From JAGNRR01 sp965230665 (GTDB taxonomy: Bacteria > Bacteroidota > Bacteroidia > Chitinophagales > Chitinophagaceae): a DNA stretch of 64,000 bases. Below are positions 1 through 10,480 of this stretch, piece after piece. How positions within the stretch are numbered: the first letter of the stretch is position 1; the number at the start of each line of letters is the position of its first letter. The stretch spans positions 2,232,001-2,296,000 of the forward strand of contig CBDDLM010000004.1 in assembly GCA_965230665.1 (NCBI GenBank). The letters run 5' to 3'. The translations under genes and the position numbers were made by a program. The notes under the pieces are model-generated. The model was not told the DNA's origin, did not search any database, and saw only the letters and a program-made list of their open reading frames with translations.

Positions 1-1
1 T

Positions 2-3000
2 TATGCTCTAGCTAGCAATTGGACTCCAAATAGAAATACACCAGCACCAACCGATATTCTTACTTTTAGTAATGGCGGTATTGATACAGTGGTAAATGTA
101 CAATCTGAAAATATTACAGGACTACAATTTACTAATAATACCGAGATTCATTTGCAACCCAGCCAAGGAGGGCTGACTACCTTAAGGTTGCGTTCTGATT
201 TTGATATAACAACAGATGAATTATTTATAGAAAATGGTTCGGCGTTATTTTTAGATGGGATCTTGGGCGACTTTTCTTTAAGTTCAGATTATCAACCCAC
301 TGCTCAAGTTAATGCATTAGTAGATGGGCGATTCGAAGTGTTAAGTTTTTGGCCAAACAATAATAATCATTATACAAACAACGCTCAACTAGGTTTTGTA
401 GATGGAATTGTTAGTAGCTCAGGAGTAGTTGCTGCTGGTGGTTCTTTAGGTGGAGGCGGTTTTTCTGGGAGTATTGATGTAAAAGGAACCTACGAGCATA
501 AATATACTGAAGTAGCAGGTGATGAGCCATTGTTTAATTTCCTTGATAGTTCTACTTATAAAATAATTGGATATACAACGTATGGGTCTCCTATGAATTT
601 ACCTTTGAATTGTTATAACCTAGTTTATGATTGTCCTAATCAACTTTCTAATCCATATGTAAGAAATAGTCTTGTAAATGTAAGAGGAGAGTTTTCTATG
701 GTATCAACGGGAGTTGGTCAACTTGGGGTAGATGGGTTCTACGATCAAGTCTTTAACGTTGGATCTTATAATCAAACTGGTGGAAAATTTGTACTATCGT
801 TAAGTTCGTCATCTCCAGAAGTGTTGTTAAATGTTACTCGAGATTTTAGCCAGACGGGTGGTACAATATCTTCGAATGGATCAGGGAATAGTAGACCAAA
901 AATAAAATTTTCAGGTATAGATAGCGTTCAGGATGTCTCATTCTTTTCAACAGCTCCAGCTGGCCAGCTGAGCTATCAGATATCTAATCCATTCGGGATC
1001 AACTTGTCTCTGAATGGAGCGACTACCTCTGATTTTGATATCAACGATAATGGTTCTTTAATCATTTCTACATCGAATCCTAATCCGATAAACACATCAC
1101 TTGCAATTAAATATGGAACACAAAGCTCATCGCTCATCTATGAATTTGACAAGGACATAACCGCTACTTCTTCTGTGTTCACTACTTCTAATCCACCTCA
1201 GTTCTTAGTTATTGATATCGACAGTAATAACGCATTGACATTGCCGTTTAATAGAACAATACCTAAAAGACTAAGTATGATAAAAGGTAATATTGATATT
1301 GGTGCTAATGTTTTAACATTAGGCTCGAGTGCGGCAAGTGTCGGAGAGTTGGATTATACGTCTGGAAGAATAATTACAACAACCGGTAATTTTACTAGGT
1401 GGTTCTCGAATAATGGTTTGCCCACTTCGGCAGGAATAGGAATAGGGTATTTTCCAATGGGCACGAACGCATCAGATAGAGGGGTTGCTGTTTATTTTAC
1501 ATCAAGTGGTGCCATTACAACCCCAGGAACTATAAGTGTTGGTCATGCTGATGATTTTACGTATACTTCTGGACTCAGTATTCCTGATGGAACAACCACT
1601 TTAACAGATAGAACTAATGCGTCTTGGAGTGTAAACGACGGTAATGGGCTGGTCCTTTTGGGTACATCCTTAAACCTTTCTGTGAGTACGGAAGATGTAT
1701 TTAATGCAGTTAACCCAAACTCATTGCATTTGTCAAAAGCAAGTACTGTTGTTGGAACACATGTTACAGCCTCTGGAACGAACCCGCAGGTTCAAGTAAA
1801 TAGAATAGGTTTATCTCAGGCCGATCTGGTTGGAGACTTTCATATAGCAACAGACACTCCGCTAAGTACAGTTATTATTTCTGTTAATACGGGTAATTGG
1901 AATATAGGTTCTACTTGGAATACTGGTACTGTTCCTTCTGCTAATGATAACGTAATTATTGCAAATGGAACAACTGTTACTCAGAATACAGTTAACGCTG
2001 TTCGTTCATTAGAAATTCAACCTGCAGGTTCGTTAGTAGGAAGTGCAAATGGTCGATTATCAATAGATTCATTATTGGAAAATAATGGTGTCGTAACCTT
2101 GTCAAATGATAGTTTGCGGATTGGAGCGTATGGAGGAGGAAATGCAAAGTTTCAAAATAACGGAACAGTAAATCTTGGAGCTGGTGCAGTGTTGTATGTA
2201 AACGGTTCTATGCAAAATCCGATCGTATCAACGTATAACCAAACAGGTGGGTTATTGACAATAGACTGTAACGCAAATGGTGATACGCTAAGTAGTATTA
2301 CCGTTGATACCGTTTTAAATTTTAAATCTACAAATACGAACCTTATTGCCGGAGAGATTCTGTTCGTAGACCCATCGGTTTTGCCGACCACTGATATGCT
2401 ATCATTCTTTTTTAAAGATACCAACATGGCAACGACGAGTCACTCCATCATATTTGGCGATGGCTTATCTGTTGACTCGAGTGCGAACATTTATAATATG
2501 AAGGTCTATAATTCTAATACAGCGGGTTGGGTGCATATAGGTAATCTTGTAAATCGGGGGAGCGCTATAACTACTGAGAAACGTCTAGATATTTCCACGA
2601 ACAAATTACGGATATTAGGTGATATACAGATGCCTAATTCGGGTGGAGGTATAAGGCAAGCCAATTATAGCGGTTACTACATTGAAGGTAATATTGATGT
2701 TCAGGCTGGAAATACGTTATACTCTGAGGGAACCACTAGTTTTGTTGGGGCTAACCTACAACAAGTAACGGGTTCGGGTACTTATTCTAATCATATAAGT
2801 TCACCAAACGGGAACTTCCAGAGAGTTGTTTTGAATAAAAACGGTCCTCAAAATTTAGAGTTTTATACGGGAGATGTGACCTGTACAAATCAACTGTATC
2901 TTACTAATGGTAAAATTGATATGAAAGGAAATACGTTTATCAAACTTGGTGGTGCTTACATAGGTATCGGTAATGGTTGGATTATTGGATCTTTCGAATA

Positions 3001-5911
3001 TGGGTATACTGGAACATACTCTAACGTAGCATTTAATAAAATATTCCCTATTGGAAACCAAAACACCGAAACGTATGTGCTAGTAAATGGCACTTTAGAT
3101 TATACAAGTTATGGTTCTTTGAGGGTTAGTATTATTCCGAACGATCACCCAGCAATCTCATCAAGTAATATCCTACCCGGAAGATCTATAAACAAACATA
3201 TAAAAATAGAAAATCGAGGAACCTTTAACCTAAACCCAGCTACTAGTATAACGATTTATTGGGATAGTACAGAACAGGACAATGGTATTCATTATAGCAA
3301 TATTCGTATGCAGCGTTATGACAGTACGAACAATTGGTTTAACGTACCACCTTGGATATTAGGAGTAAATTATTCATCAGCACAGAATGTCGGAAGTGAT
3401 ATTATTGCTGAATTTCAGTTAGGAGAAATTAATACTACACCTTTAGTTACTTCTCAACCTAGTAATCAAACCATTTGTGAAATGACAAATACTAGTTTTG
3501 ATGTGAATACTTCTGTCACATGTATAAAACAATGGCAGCAATTAAATGCCTCTACTTGGTTTGATTTATCAAACAACACGACTTATAGTGGGGTTACTTC
3601 AAATACGTTAACAGTTACTTCTGCAAACGTAAGTATGGATAGTTCTTTCTATCGATGTAGGCTGATAGTTGGATTGGATACACAATATTCTACGGTGGTA
3701 GTACTTCGTGTGAACCCTATTTTGACACCTTCGGTTGTGATATATGCTCAGAACGATACAATCTGTGCGGGTTCACTAGCGTTATTTACTGCGCATGTAA
3801 CCAACGGTGGTGATAACCCGTCTTATCAGTGGAAAGTGAATGGCGTAAACGTCGGTGGAAATAATAACAGTTATAGTAGCTACACCTGGACAAATACAGA
3901 TACGGTATCCTGTGTCGTAACAAGTAGTTATCCTTGTGTATCGAACAATACAGCCATTAGTAATCCTATGACTATCGTTGTAAACCCAATGGTGAGCCCT
4001 GTTGCTACAATAACAGCAAATCCAGGTAGTGGCATCTGCATTGGTGGAGCGGCCACATTTACTGCTACCGTTACGAATGGAGGAAGTAACCCTATTTATC
4101 AGTGGTGGAAGAATAATGTCGTTGTTGGAACGAATAGTCCTACTTATTCGGACAATGGTTTGACGAATGGTCAAAATATTCGTTGCATAGTAACGAGCAA
4201 TGCAAATTGCTTAGTGAATAATTCCGATGTGAGTAATATAATTACTATGTCTGTTACTAGTCCAGTTACACCTAATGTGAGTATTTCCGCAGGGTCTGGT
4301 AATGTTATTTGTAGTGGTACAATTGCAAATTTCACTGCAACAGTTTCTAATGGAGGGGCAACCCCTTCTTATCAATGGTTTAAAAATGGTGTTGCTGTTG
4401 GCACGAATTCAAATACCTATACCGATGCTGGGCTAAACAATAATGATGATATAAAATGTGTACTGACAAGTAGTTTGGGGTGTGTTACAACATCTATGGA
4501 TACAAGCGCGTCTATCATCATGACTGTAAATCCAACGGTCACTCCAGTTGCCACAATTACGGTTGCTCCAAATGATACAATTTGTGCGGGAACATCAGTT
4601 ACGTTTACGAGTAGCTTGAGCAATCAAGGGTCGACCACTTCGTATTCATGGAGAAAGAACGGATCAACTACTACGGTTTCTTCAGGGCCAACTTATACAA
4701 CAACTAGCTTGAGTAATGGTGATGTTGTCAGACTTATTATTAACACGAATGCTACTTGTGCTACTTCTAATATCGATACAAGCAATGCTATTTCTATTAC
4801 AGTAAATCCCGTTGTCACTCCTACAATTTCGATCTCTGGAATAGATACAATATGTCAAGGTGATACAGTATTATTTACCGCGACAAGTACTTTTGGAGGT
4901 TCGTCTCCAGTATATCAATGGAAGAAGAATAATGTAAATGTTGGTGCAAATTCAACATCTTATAGCGATCCAAATTTAAATAATGGTGATATAATTGAAT
5001 GTGTCTTGACCAGTAGTTCAAGTTGTGCAACAAGTGCAATGACTAACTCTAATGCTGTTACTATGGTAGTAAACCCAATAGTAACACCTGTGGTTTTAAT
5101 TGCTGTAAATCCTGGAGACACTTTATGTTTGGGAGATAATGCAACATTTACTGCAACACCCATGCATGGTGGTAATACGCCCTCATATCAATGGAGAGTA
5201 AATAATACGAATATTGGAACCAATAGCCCGACATATTCCTCTACAATTTTAAATACAGGAGATCAAATAGATTGTATTATGACGAGTACAAATGTTTGCG
5301 CCAGTACAACTTTGGATACCAGCAATGTAATCAGCATGACCATGAATCCAATTCTAACTCATTCTGCAACTATATCAGCTTTACCTAGCACCACAATTAC
5401 TAGTGGACAAATGGTGACCTTTACAGCTACTGGTGTAAATTCAGGTAGCAATCCTAATTATCAATGGAAATTAAATGGCACTAATGTAGGAGCGAATCAA
5501 AATACGTATGCAAGTAATACTCTTCAAGATGCAGATGAAGTTTGGTGCGAAGTAACCAGTAGTGAACTATGCGCACAACCAGCCATAGTGAATACGAGCA
5601 AACTAAAAATTAATATCTCTGTTGGGGTCAATGATTTGAAACTACGTAATGCTTTTCTTGAAATATACCCTAATCCTACATCACAGGTTATAATATTATC
5701 CCTTAAGACAACTTCTGTTCATAGAGAGCGTCTGAAGTATAGACTTTTATCTTTAACTGGGGATGTTGTTTTGGATGGCGATTTCGTAGTAAATGCAAGA
5801 AACATATCAAAAGAAATAGTATTCCCTGAAAATACTTCTAATGGATTATATATTTTGGAAGTTAATTACGGTGATGCTACTGAAATGTTTAAGGTCCAAT
5901 TAAAAAGGTAA
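2..5911 (+). CDS. Large secreted protein with seven Ig-like repeats and type A T9SS sorting domain (5' end outside window)
   Basis: The frame is open from the first bases of the window, so the true start and signal peptide lie upstream; the GTG near position 89 is internal. 1969 residues are visible. The N-terminal two thirds are Ser/Thr/Asn-rich beta-type sequence. From about 3710 to 5615 there are seven tandem units of about 90 residues, each with a C-x-G motif, a YQW core and a later Cys in a CVLTSS-like strand, the pattern of Ig-like folds; a more diverged Ig-like unit precedes them. The last 80 or so residues carry the type A sorting domain beginning LEIYPNPTS and ending in a basic KVQLKR tail. 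The likely role is a surface-exposed or released adhesin-like protein exported by the T9SS; the ligand is unknown. It converges with the beta-helix gene ending 83 bp away. Confidence 0.85.
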   Translation, partial: YALASNWTPNRNTPAPTDILTFSNGGIDTVVNVQSENITGLQFTNNTEIHLQPSQGGLTTLRLRSDFDITTDELFIENGSALFLDGILGDFSLSSDYQPTAQVNALVDGRFEVLSFWPNNNNHYTNNAQLGFVDGIVSSSGVVAAGGSLGGGGFSGSIDVKGTYEHKYTEVAGDEPLFNFLDSSTYKIIGYTTYGSPMNLPLNCYNLVYDCPNQLSNPYVRNSLVNVRGEFSMVSTGVGQLGVDGFYDQVFNVGSYNQTGGKFVLSLSSSSPEVLLNVTRDFSQTGGTISSNGSGNSRPKIKFSGIDSVQDVSFFSTAPAGQLSYQISNPFGINLSLNGATTSDFDINDNGSLIISTSNPNPINTSLAIKYGTQSSSLIYEFDKDITATSSVFTTSNPPQFLVIDIDSNNALTLPFNRTIPKRLSMIKGNIDIGANVLTLGSSAASVGELDYTSGRIITTTGNFTRWFSNNGLPTSAGIGIGYFPMGTNASDRGVAVYFTSSGAITTPGTISVGHADDFTYTSGLSIPDGTTTLTDRTNASWSVNDGNGLVLLGTSLNLSVSTEDVFNAVNPNSLHLSKASTVVGTHVTASGTNPQVQVNRIGLSQADLVGDFHIATDTPLSTVIISVNTGNWNIGSTWNTGTVPSANDNVIIANGTTVTQNTVNAVRSLEIQPAGSLVGSANGRLSIDSLLENNGVVTLSNDSLRIGAYGGGNAKFQNNGTVNLGAGAVLYVNGSMQNPIVSTYNQTGGLLTIDCNANGDTLSSITVDTVLNFKSTNTNLIAGEILFVDPSVLPTTDMLSFFFKDTNMATTSHSIIFGDGLSVDSSANIYNMKVYNSNTAGWVHIGNLVNRGSAITTEKRLDISTNKLRILGDIQMPNSGGGIRQANYSGYYIEGNIDVQAGNTLYSEGTTSFVGANLQQVTGSGTYSNHISSPNGNFQRVVLNKNGPQNLEFYTGDVTCTNQLYLTNGKIDMKGNTFIKLGGAYIGIGNGWIIGSFEYGYTGTYSNVAFNKIFPIGNQNTETYVLVNGTLDYTSYGSLRVSIIPNDHPAISSSNILPGRSINKHIKIENRGTFNLNPATSITIYWDSTEQDNGIHYSNIRMQRYDSTNNWFNVPPWILGVNYSSAQNVGSDIIAEFQLGEINTTPLVTSQPSNQTICEMTNTSFDVNTSVTCIKQWQQLNASTWFDLSNNTTYSGVTSNTLTVTSANVSMDSSFYRCRLIVGLDTQYSTVVVLRVNPILTPSVVIYAQNDTICAGSLALFTAHVTNGGDNPSYQWKVNGVNVGGNNNSYSSYTWTNTDTVSCVVTSSYPCVSNNTAISNPMTIVVNPMVSPVATITANPGSGICIGGAATFTATVTNGGSNPIYQWWKNNVVVGTNSPTYSDNGLTNGQNIRCIVTSNANCLVNNSDVSNIITMSVTSPVTPNVSISAGSGNVICSGTIANFTATVSNGGATPSYQWFKNGVAVGTNSNTYTDAGLNNNDDIKCVLTSSLGCVTTSMDTSASIIMTVNPTVTPVATITVAPNDTICAGTSVTFTSSLSNQGSTTSYSWRKNGSTTTVSSGPTYTTTSLSNGDVVRLIINTNATCATSNIDTSNAISITVNPVVTPTISISGIDTICQGDTVLFTATSTFGGSSPVYQWKKNNVNVGANSTSYSDPNLNNGDIIECVLTSSSSCATSAMTNSNAVTMVVNPIVTPVVLIAVNPGDTLCLGDNATFTATPMHGGNTPSYQWRVNNTNIGTNSPTYSSTILNTGDQIDCIMTSTNVCASTTLDTSNVISMTMNPILTHSATISALPSTTITSGQMVTFTATGVNSGSNPNYQWKLNGTNVGANQNTYASNTLQDADEVWCEVTSSELCAQPAIVNTSKLKINISVGVNDLKLRNAFLEIYPNPTSQVIILSLKTTSVHRERLKYRLLSLTGDVVLDGDFVVNARNISKEIVFPENTSNGLYILEVNYGDATEMFKVQLKR

Positions 5912-5967
5912 AGTAGGAGTTTAAAGATACTGACTCAGTCGTTGAATAGTTTCAAACTTATTGGTGT

Positions 5968-5992
5968 CGAACAATACCCTAAAGTATTGTAA
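5968..5992. terminator. Possible bidirectional hairpin between convergent genes
   Basis: A 7-bp stem (ACAATAC at 5971-5977 with GTATTGT at 5984-5990) lies between two convergent stop codons. There is no strong T-run on either side, so termination is inferred mainly from position. Confidence 0.3.
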
Positions 5993-5994
5993 AC

Positions 5995-7272
5995 CTACTC
6001 CTCTTTCAAAATACGTCTGACTGCAATACCTTCTGTATTAATTAAACGAAGAAAGTACATACCGTTGGATTCTGGTAAGTCTACCTTGCGTTTTGTTGAG
6101 TTTTTAATTTCGGTTCGTTCTAAAACTTGTCCCGAAACACTTAATAGTTCAAGAGTTCCGGAATAGTTTTTTTTAAATTTTAGCCAAACATGATGCTGGG
6201 TAGGTTGCGGATATATTTCTAGCTCAATGTCTGAATAGATTTCATTCAATCCGGTAGGTACAAAATACTCATAGGCTCCAATATCTGGGTTGGTTCCCGT
6301 GATACGATTGTTGCCGTCCAAATCAAATGAAACAGGAAATGTGTATGCATTTATGCCCGCATCTCTGCACGGCGAAGTTGATTTGATTCTAAAATCACCA
6401 TTGGTCGAGTCAACAAAATGAGAGGAAATGCTGATTTCACCTGTTCCTGGATTCGGACTTAATGCACCGCTATAAATGGGAAGTGACAAACTTTCGTTGT
6501 ATTCATACCAATAAGGAGCTGCACCATTATAAATATTATTATTATAAATTCTTAAAGCTGCAAGCTCGAATGAGTCCGAAGCTGTCAGTTGAATACCAAC
6601 TCCAAAGCCATCAAAAATATTGTTGTAGAAATGACTGATCGAATCAGAGTTGATAATGACTCCATAATGTTGAGTTGGGGTTGAGCCCACCAACGTATTA
6701 TTAAAAAACTGACCATGTGCTCGGTTAATTGATACCGCAGTTTTTTCGATTCTATAAATTAGATTATTATACATAGAAAACGTACCGCCGTTGTGTTGAA
6801 TGCCTGCATTTCCACGTGTCCCTGAAAAGATAGAATTGGAAATCTCAAGATGTCCCCAAAAGAGAGATAGTGGAGAAAACAAATTATTAAATCGACATTG
6901 TTTGATTTTAATATTCGAATTGTTAGCGCTAATGGCAAAGTTCGGAGGTGGAGAATTTAATTGAAAATCATCAAACTCGAGTTGAACAAATTCAACATCG
7001 GCGTTTTGCAAAACAAAGGACTTTTCGTTTGTGCCAGGTGATAGAATACTTCCTCCGTTGGGGTCACCTTTGATAATTAAACTTTTCGAAGAAATGTGGG
7101 CAGAATCGGAATAAGTACCTGCGGCAAGTGATATCGTATCCCCAGATTGTGCAAGTTGTACTGCCGCCGAAAGAGTAGCCGCATCTTGGGGAATTCGAAT
7201 TAGACTTTGCGCGTTTGAGTTTAGAAAAAATAAAAGACTAAAGGCACAAAGAAGTTGTTTTAAATTTTTCAT
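5995..7272 (-). CDS. Secreted parallel beta-helix protein with T9SS type A sorting domain
   Basis: 425 residues with a signal peptide (MKNLKQLLCAFSLLFF, cleavage near NAQS). The start of the mature part resembles pectate-lyase/polysaccharide-binding right-handed beta-helix proteins: LIRIPQDAATLSAAVQLAQS followed by GDTISLAAGTY, then repeated N-rich rungs such as NNTLVG and YNNIFDG. Near residue 325 the DLDGNNRITG..PDIGAYEY motif is typical of choice-of-anchor Q proteins. The final 80 residues are a type A sorting domain (LEIYPQPT, then GMYFLRL). No catalytic residues for a lyase could be identified, so a carbohydrate-related role is inference only. The leader shares the 12-mer AAACCAACCAAC with the repeat gene that starts at 11437. 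Confidence 0.8.
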   Translation of the reverse strand: MKNLKQLLCAFSLLFFLNSNAQSLIRIPQDAATLSAAVQLAQSGDTISLAAGTYSDSAHISSKSLIIKGDPNGGSILSPGTNEKSFVLQNADVEFVQLEFDDFQLNSPPPNFAISANNSNIKIKQCRFNNLFSPLSLFWGHLEISNSIFSGTRGNAGIQHNGGTFSMYNNLIYRIEKTAVSINRAHGQFFNNTLVGSTPTQHYGVIINSDSISHFYNNIFDGFGVGIQLTASDSFELAALRIYNNNIYNGAAPYWYEYNESLSLPIYSGALSPNPGTGEISISSHFVDSTNGDFRIKSTSPCRDAGINAYTFPVSFDLDGNNRITGTNPDIGAYEYFVPTGLNEIYSDIELEIYPQPTQHHVWLKFKKNYSGTLELLSVSGQVLERTEIKNSTKRKVDLPESNGMYFLRLINTEGIAVRRILKEE

Positions 7273-7276
7273 CGGT

Positions 7277-7288
7277 GTTGGTTGGTTT
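7277..7288 (-). promoter_or_regulatory. Leader motif AAACCAACCAAC
   Basis: On the minus strand AAACCAACCAAC lies 4 bases before the start codon of the beta-helix gene. The identical 12-mer occurs at 11421-11432, 4 bases before the start of the 18-repeat gene. The role is unknown; a shared translation-initiation or regulatory leader is possible. Confidence 0.35.
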
Positions 7289-7526
7289 ATATTAAAATTA
7301 CCCCTAAATGTTTAAAATGCACTTATCATTTGATAATAAATACTCTATGATCTCGTGACGAAACTGGTATAGTTTAATGGCTATAATCGGTTTAATAGAA
7401 AAAACTTGATGCCCCAAAAAGTAGCGATTCAGTGGTAATAAATAATTTAGTAGAACACGCTTGTTGGCTTTTTTGACACGCTCATGATTTTATCCAACTT
7501 TAAAGAAAGCAATCTCAGTTAATACA

Positions 7527-7557
7527 TTTGGCTAAAGAGATTACTTGCAGTACTTTG
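7527..7557 (+). promoter_or_regulatory. Bacteroidota-type promoter of the sensor kinase gene
   Basis: TTTG at 7527-7530, then 20 bases, then TACTTTG at 7551-7557 resembles TTTG-N20-TAnnTTTG with one base missing in the second element. It ends 10 bases before the ATG, as at other genes in this window. The rest of the 295 bp divergent gap (7273-7567) shows nothing else recognisable. Confidence 0.4.
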
Positions 7558-7567
7558 TATTGTAACA

Positions 7568-10480
7568 ATGCAGATTTGGCAGTATAGAGCTTTGGGATTA
7601 GCAAAGACTACATGGTTTTTTTTCTTATGTGTCTTTTGGGCCTATTCAGGGTTTGCTCAAAACTATATTCATTATGCCACAACTGAAGGAGTGCCCTCTG
7701 ATGAGCTTTATAATGGTTTGCAAGATCAAAATGGCTTTATTTTAATCAACTCTAAGGATGGCTTGATACGATTCGATGGTGATCGATTCAAATTGTTTAC
7801 CATTAAAGATGGCTTGACTGATAATGAGATTCTAATGAGCAAGATGGATCGAGATGGTCAGGTTTGGTTGCAGCCGTTTCATAGGAGTGCGTGCATCTAT
7901 AAAGATGGTCAAATTTCAAATTCTACTACGAACCCTTTGTTGAAAACAATAACTGATGCTACTTATTCTGAGGCGCTGTTGCATTTCGGGCTTTCAACCA
8001 AAGGTAATATTGTGCATTATCAGATCTCCAGGAAAGATATACAAAATGTGTTGAGCGTACAGGGTGATGCTATTCATAAAACAACTACTACAGGTAGTTA
8101 TTTCTCGGTCATAGAAACAGATGATGGACTTTATTGTTTTGATCAGAATAAATATACCTGGTATAGCAACGATGGTTCCGTAATAACAAGACCTAGTAAT
8201 TTTTTCTTAGTATATGAATTTGTTTATCATATGGGATTTTACTATTGTATTGATAAGCGTGATGACCAACAGATAATTTACAAGTTATCAATTCATAATG
8301 GAGTCGTAAAAGAGGTGGCCAAAAAGTTATTGGGTCGACGAGGTCAAAATATAGATGAAATCCTTTTTGTTGGCGATACACTTTTTTTAGCGCTAAAGAA
8401 CACCATATTTTCTTGTGGTACATCGTTTCAAGATTGGCAACTCTTTTACAAATTTGATGAGGATATAGATATACGTGGTGCTTTTTTTGATCGTCAGAAA
8501 AATTTATGGGTTATTACACGATCTAACGGGATATATTTATTTCCTAAGACAGAGGTTTTTACAAAACAGAACAAGCTTCTTAATTCAAGTGATGCGTTTA
8601 AGGCGTTTATGGATACTTCTCTTGTTTTTGTGAGCGATAGGAGTTTGAGATGGTATATTAATTCAGAGAAGTATGTAGACATAAGTTTAATACATCCAAT
8701 GTCAAGGTCTAAGAAACTACAAGGCTCCTCTGAGGGAGTTTATTTTCTTGATCAAGAAAGCAACATAGTCTTTTATAGAAAAAATGAAGAACCTAGGATC
8801 TATTCTTTCTTGAATAAGTTCTGGGCGATAAAAGATCTTGAAGTTCATACTGACTTCATAGCAGTTGCATTAAGTGACGGAGTTTTATTGATGAATCGCA
8901 AAACGGATTCAATACAAGAAATAGTTGGGCGAGCGACTACATTGGATATTTCTCAAATTTCAGAAGAAATTTATGTTGGCACATTAAAGGGTGTTTACAA
9001 ATTAAAGAGAATCAATACTAGATGGGAGCAAGAATGGATACCTGATTTTTTAGGAGAACGGGTTGTGAAACTACGTGAGGATCAACAAGGCATTTTATGG
9101 GTGATGTTACAGAATAAGATAAAGGCATTTTATAAGAGTAATATCATCGCTACTATCGATCATTCCAATGGGTTATTAAGCCCAACCCTAAATAACTTAA
9201 GCTTAAGTACAGAAGGGTTAGTCATATCCACTAACGCAGGAGTTAATTTGGTTCGATACAAACTTGAAAAGGATAGTATTTATGTGCAAAATATCGAGAA
9301 CTATACAAAGGAGAATGGTTTATTAGATCATTATATAAAACAAGCAGAAGTCTACAATAATCAGTTGATTATTAGGACCAACAAAGGAAGTCAAACAATT
9401 GATCTAAAAAAAACAGATGACCTTTTGGCCTATATGCCCTGTGTTGTTGGGCTTATGGCCAACAAAAAGACAATAGATTTGGATTCGCTCAATTTAAAGC
9501 ATTGGCAAAATAATATCACTATAGAGTTTGCATCACTACTTTATGGAAACCGTCCGAATGAATATAATTATCGTTTAAAGGAGCTAAGCACTGTTTGGAG
9601 AACAACAAACTCTAGGGTATGTGAGTTCTATGATCTTGCACCAGGTGACTATACCTTTGAGATAAAGGTAAGTTCCAAGGACTTAAAGAAATCGGGCTTG
9701 GTAAGGAGTTTGAAGTTTAAGATTCAAGCTGCTTTTTGGCAAACACTCTGGTTTAAGTTGTTAATAGGATTTGTTATTCTAATGACTATATTATATTACC
9801 TGTATTCAGTATACAAGAGAAAGTCTATGCGACTAAAGTTTGAAAAAAGTTTAGCTCAATTACGAATGCAGTCGCTTAAGGCCCAAATGAATCCACACTT
9901 TATTTTTAATTCCCTAAACTCTATTCAAAGTGTTGTGAACACGGGAGATTTGGATTTATCAAATAAGTATATAGTACAGTTTTCTACTTTAATACGACAT
10001 GCATTAAATTATTCCTCAAAAGAATCAATTTCCTTGAAAGAGGAAATTGATTTTCTGCATAATTATATTCAATTGGAGCGTTATCGGTTCGAAAATAAGT
10101 TTGAATACTCCATTACTGTTTCGCCAGAATTGAATACGAGAAATATTTTTTTGCCTCCAATGTTTTTACAGATCTATATAGAAAATGCGATTAAGCACGG
10201 CATACTTCCTCTGTCAAGAATTGGGAAGGTTAGTATTGGATTTGAAAAAAAGGAGGATGTTCTCATTTGCTCGATCGATGATAATGGAGTAGGACGAAGT
10301 AAAACTGTTGGAAGTCAGTACAAAGTGTTTACCTCTAGAGGAACACGATTGAATGAAGAGCGTATAGAAGCATATAATATCATTATGGATGATAATATTC
10401 AAATTCAATGGACTGATAAAAACAGCTCCGAAGGGGAAGCAATAGGTACTTTAGTTGAAATAAAAATTCCAATCAAATGA
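7568..10480 (+). CDS. Propeller-type sensor histidine kinase (LytS-like HisKA_7TM-less, Y_Y_Y domain)
   Basis: 970 residues with an N-terminal signal/anchor segment ending near residue 31 (GFAQ). A long periplasmic region follows with two-component-regulator propeller blades, for example GLQDQNGFILINSKDGLIRF and REDQQGILWVML. A Y_Y_Y-type beta-sandwich lies around residues 670-725 (NEYNYRLKELSTVWR, LAPGDYTFEIKV), then one transmembrane helix at about 735-755. The cytoplasmic His_kinase family domain has the phospho-acceptor motif QMNPHFIFNSLNSIQ near residue 776, an N-box IENAIKHG and a G-box DDNGVG. It should sense an envelope or extracellular signal and phosphorylate the regulator encoded next, whose ATG overlaps its stop codon by four bases. 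The target may be the adjacent repeat-protein gene, but that is inference from position. Confidence 0.9.
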   Translation: MQIWQYRALGLAKTTWFFFLCVFWAYSGFAQNYIHYATTEGVPSDELYNGLQDQNGFILINSKDGLIRFDGDRFKLFTIKDGLTDNEILMSKMDRDGQVWLQPFHRSACIYKDGQISNSTTNPLLKTITDATYSEALLHFGLSTKGNIVHYQISRKDIQNVLSVQGDAIHKTTTTGSYFSVIETDDGLYCFDQNKYTWYSNDGSVITRPSNFFLVYEFVYHMGFYYCIDKRDDQQIIYKLSIHNGVVKEVAKKLLGRRGQNIDEILFVGDTLFLALKNTIFSCGTSFQDWQLFYKFDEDIDIRGAFFDRQKNLWVITRSNGIYLFPKTEVFTKQNKLLNSSDAFKAFMDTSLVFVSDRSLRWYINSEKYVDISLIHPMSRSKKLQGSSEGVYFLDQESNIVFYRKNEEPRIYSFLNKFWAIKDLEVHTDFIAVALSDGVLLMNRKTDSIQEIVGRATTLDISQISEEIYVGTLKGVYKLKRINTRWEQEWIPDFLGERVVKLREDQQGILWVMLQNKIKAFYKSNIIATIDHSNGLLSPTLNNLSLSTEGLVISTNAGVNLVRYKLEKDSIYVQNIENYTKENGLLDHYIKQAEVYNNQLIIRTNKGSQTIDLKKTDDLLAYMPCVVGLMANKKTIDLDSLNLKHWQNNITIEFASLLYGNRPNEYNYRLKELSTVWRTTNSRVCEFYDLAPGDYTFEIKVSSKDLKKSGLVRSLKFKIQAAFWQTLWFKLLIGFVILMTILYYLYSVYKRKSMRLKFEKSLAQLRMQSLKAQMNPHFIFNSLNSIQSVVNTGDLDLSNKYIVQFSTLIRHALNYSSKESISLKEEIDFLHNYIQLERYRFENKFEYSITVSPELNTRNIFLPPMFLQIYIENAIKHGILPLSRIGKVSIGFEKKEDVLICSIDDNGVGRSKTVGSQYKVFTSRGTRLNEERIEAYNIIMDDNIQIQWTDKNSSEGEAIGTLVEIKIPIK

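Noticed and set aside
3782..4174. Antisense ORF of 130 codons in the Ig-repeat gene
   Set aside because: It is a shadow of a repetitive coding region with low-complexity composition and no recognisable motif.
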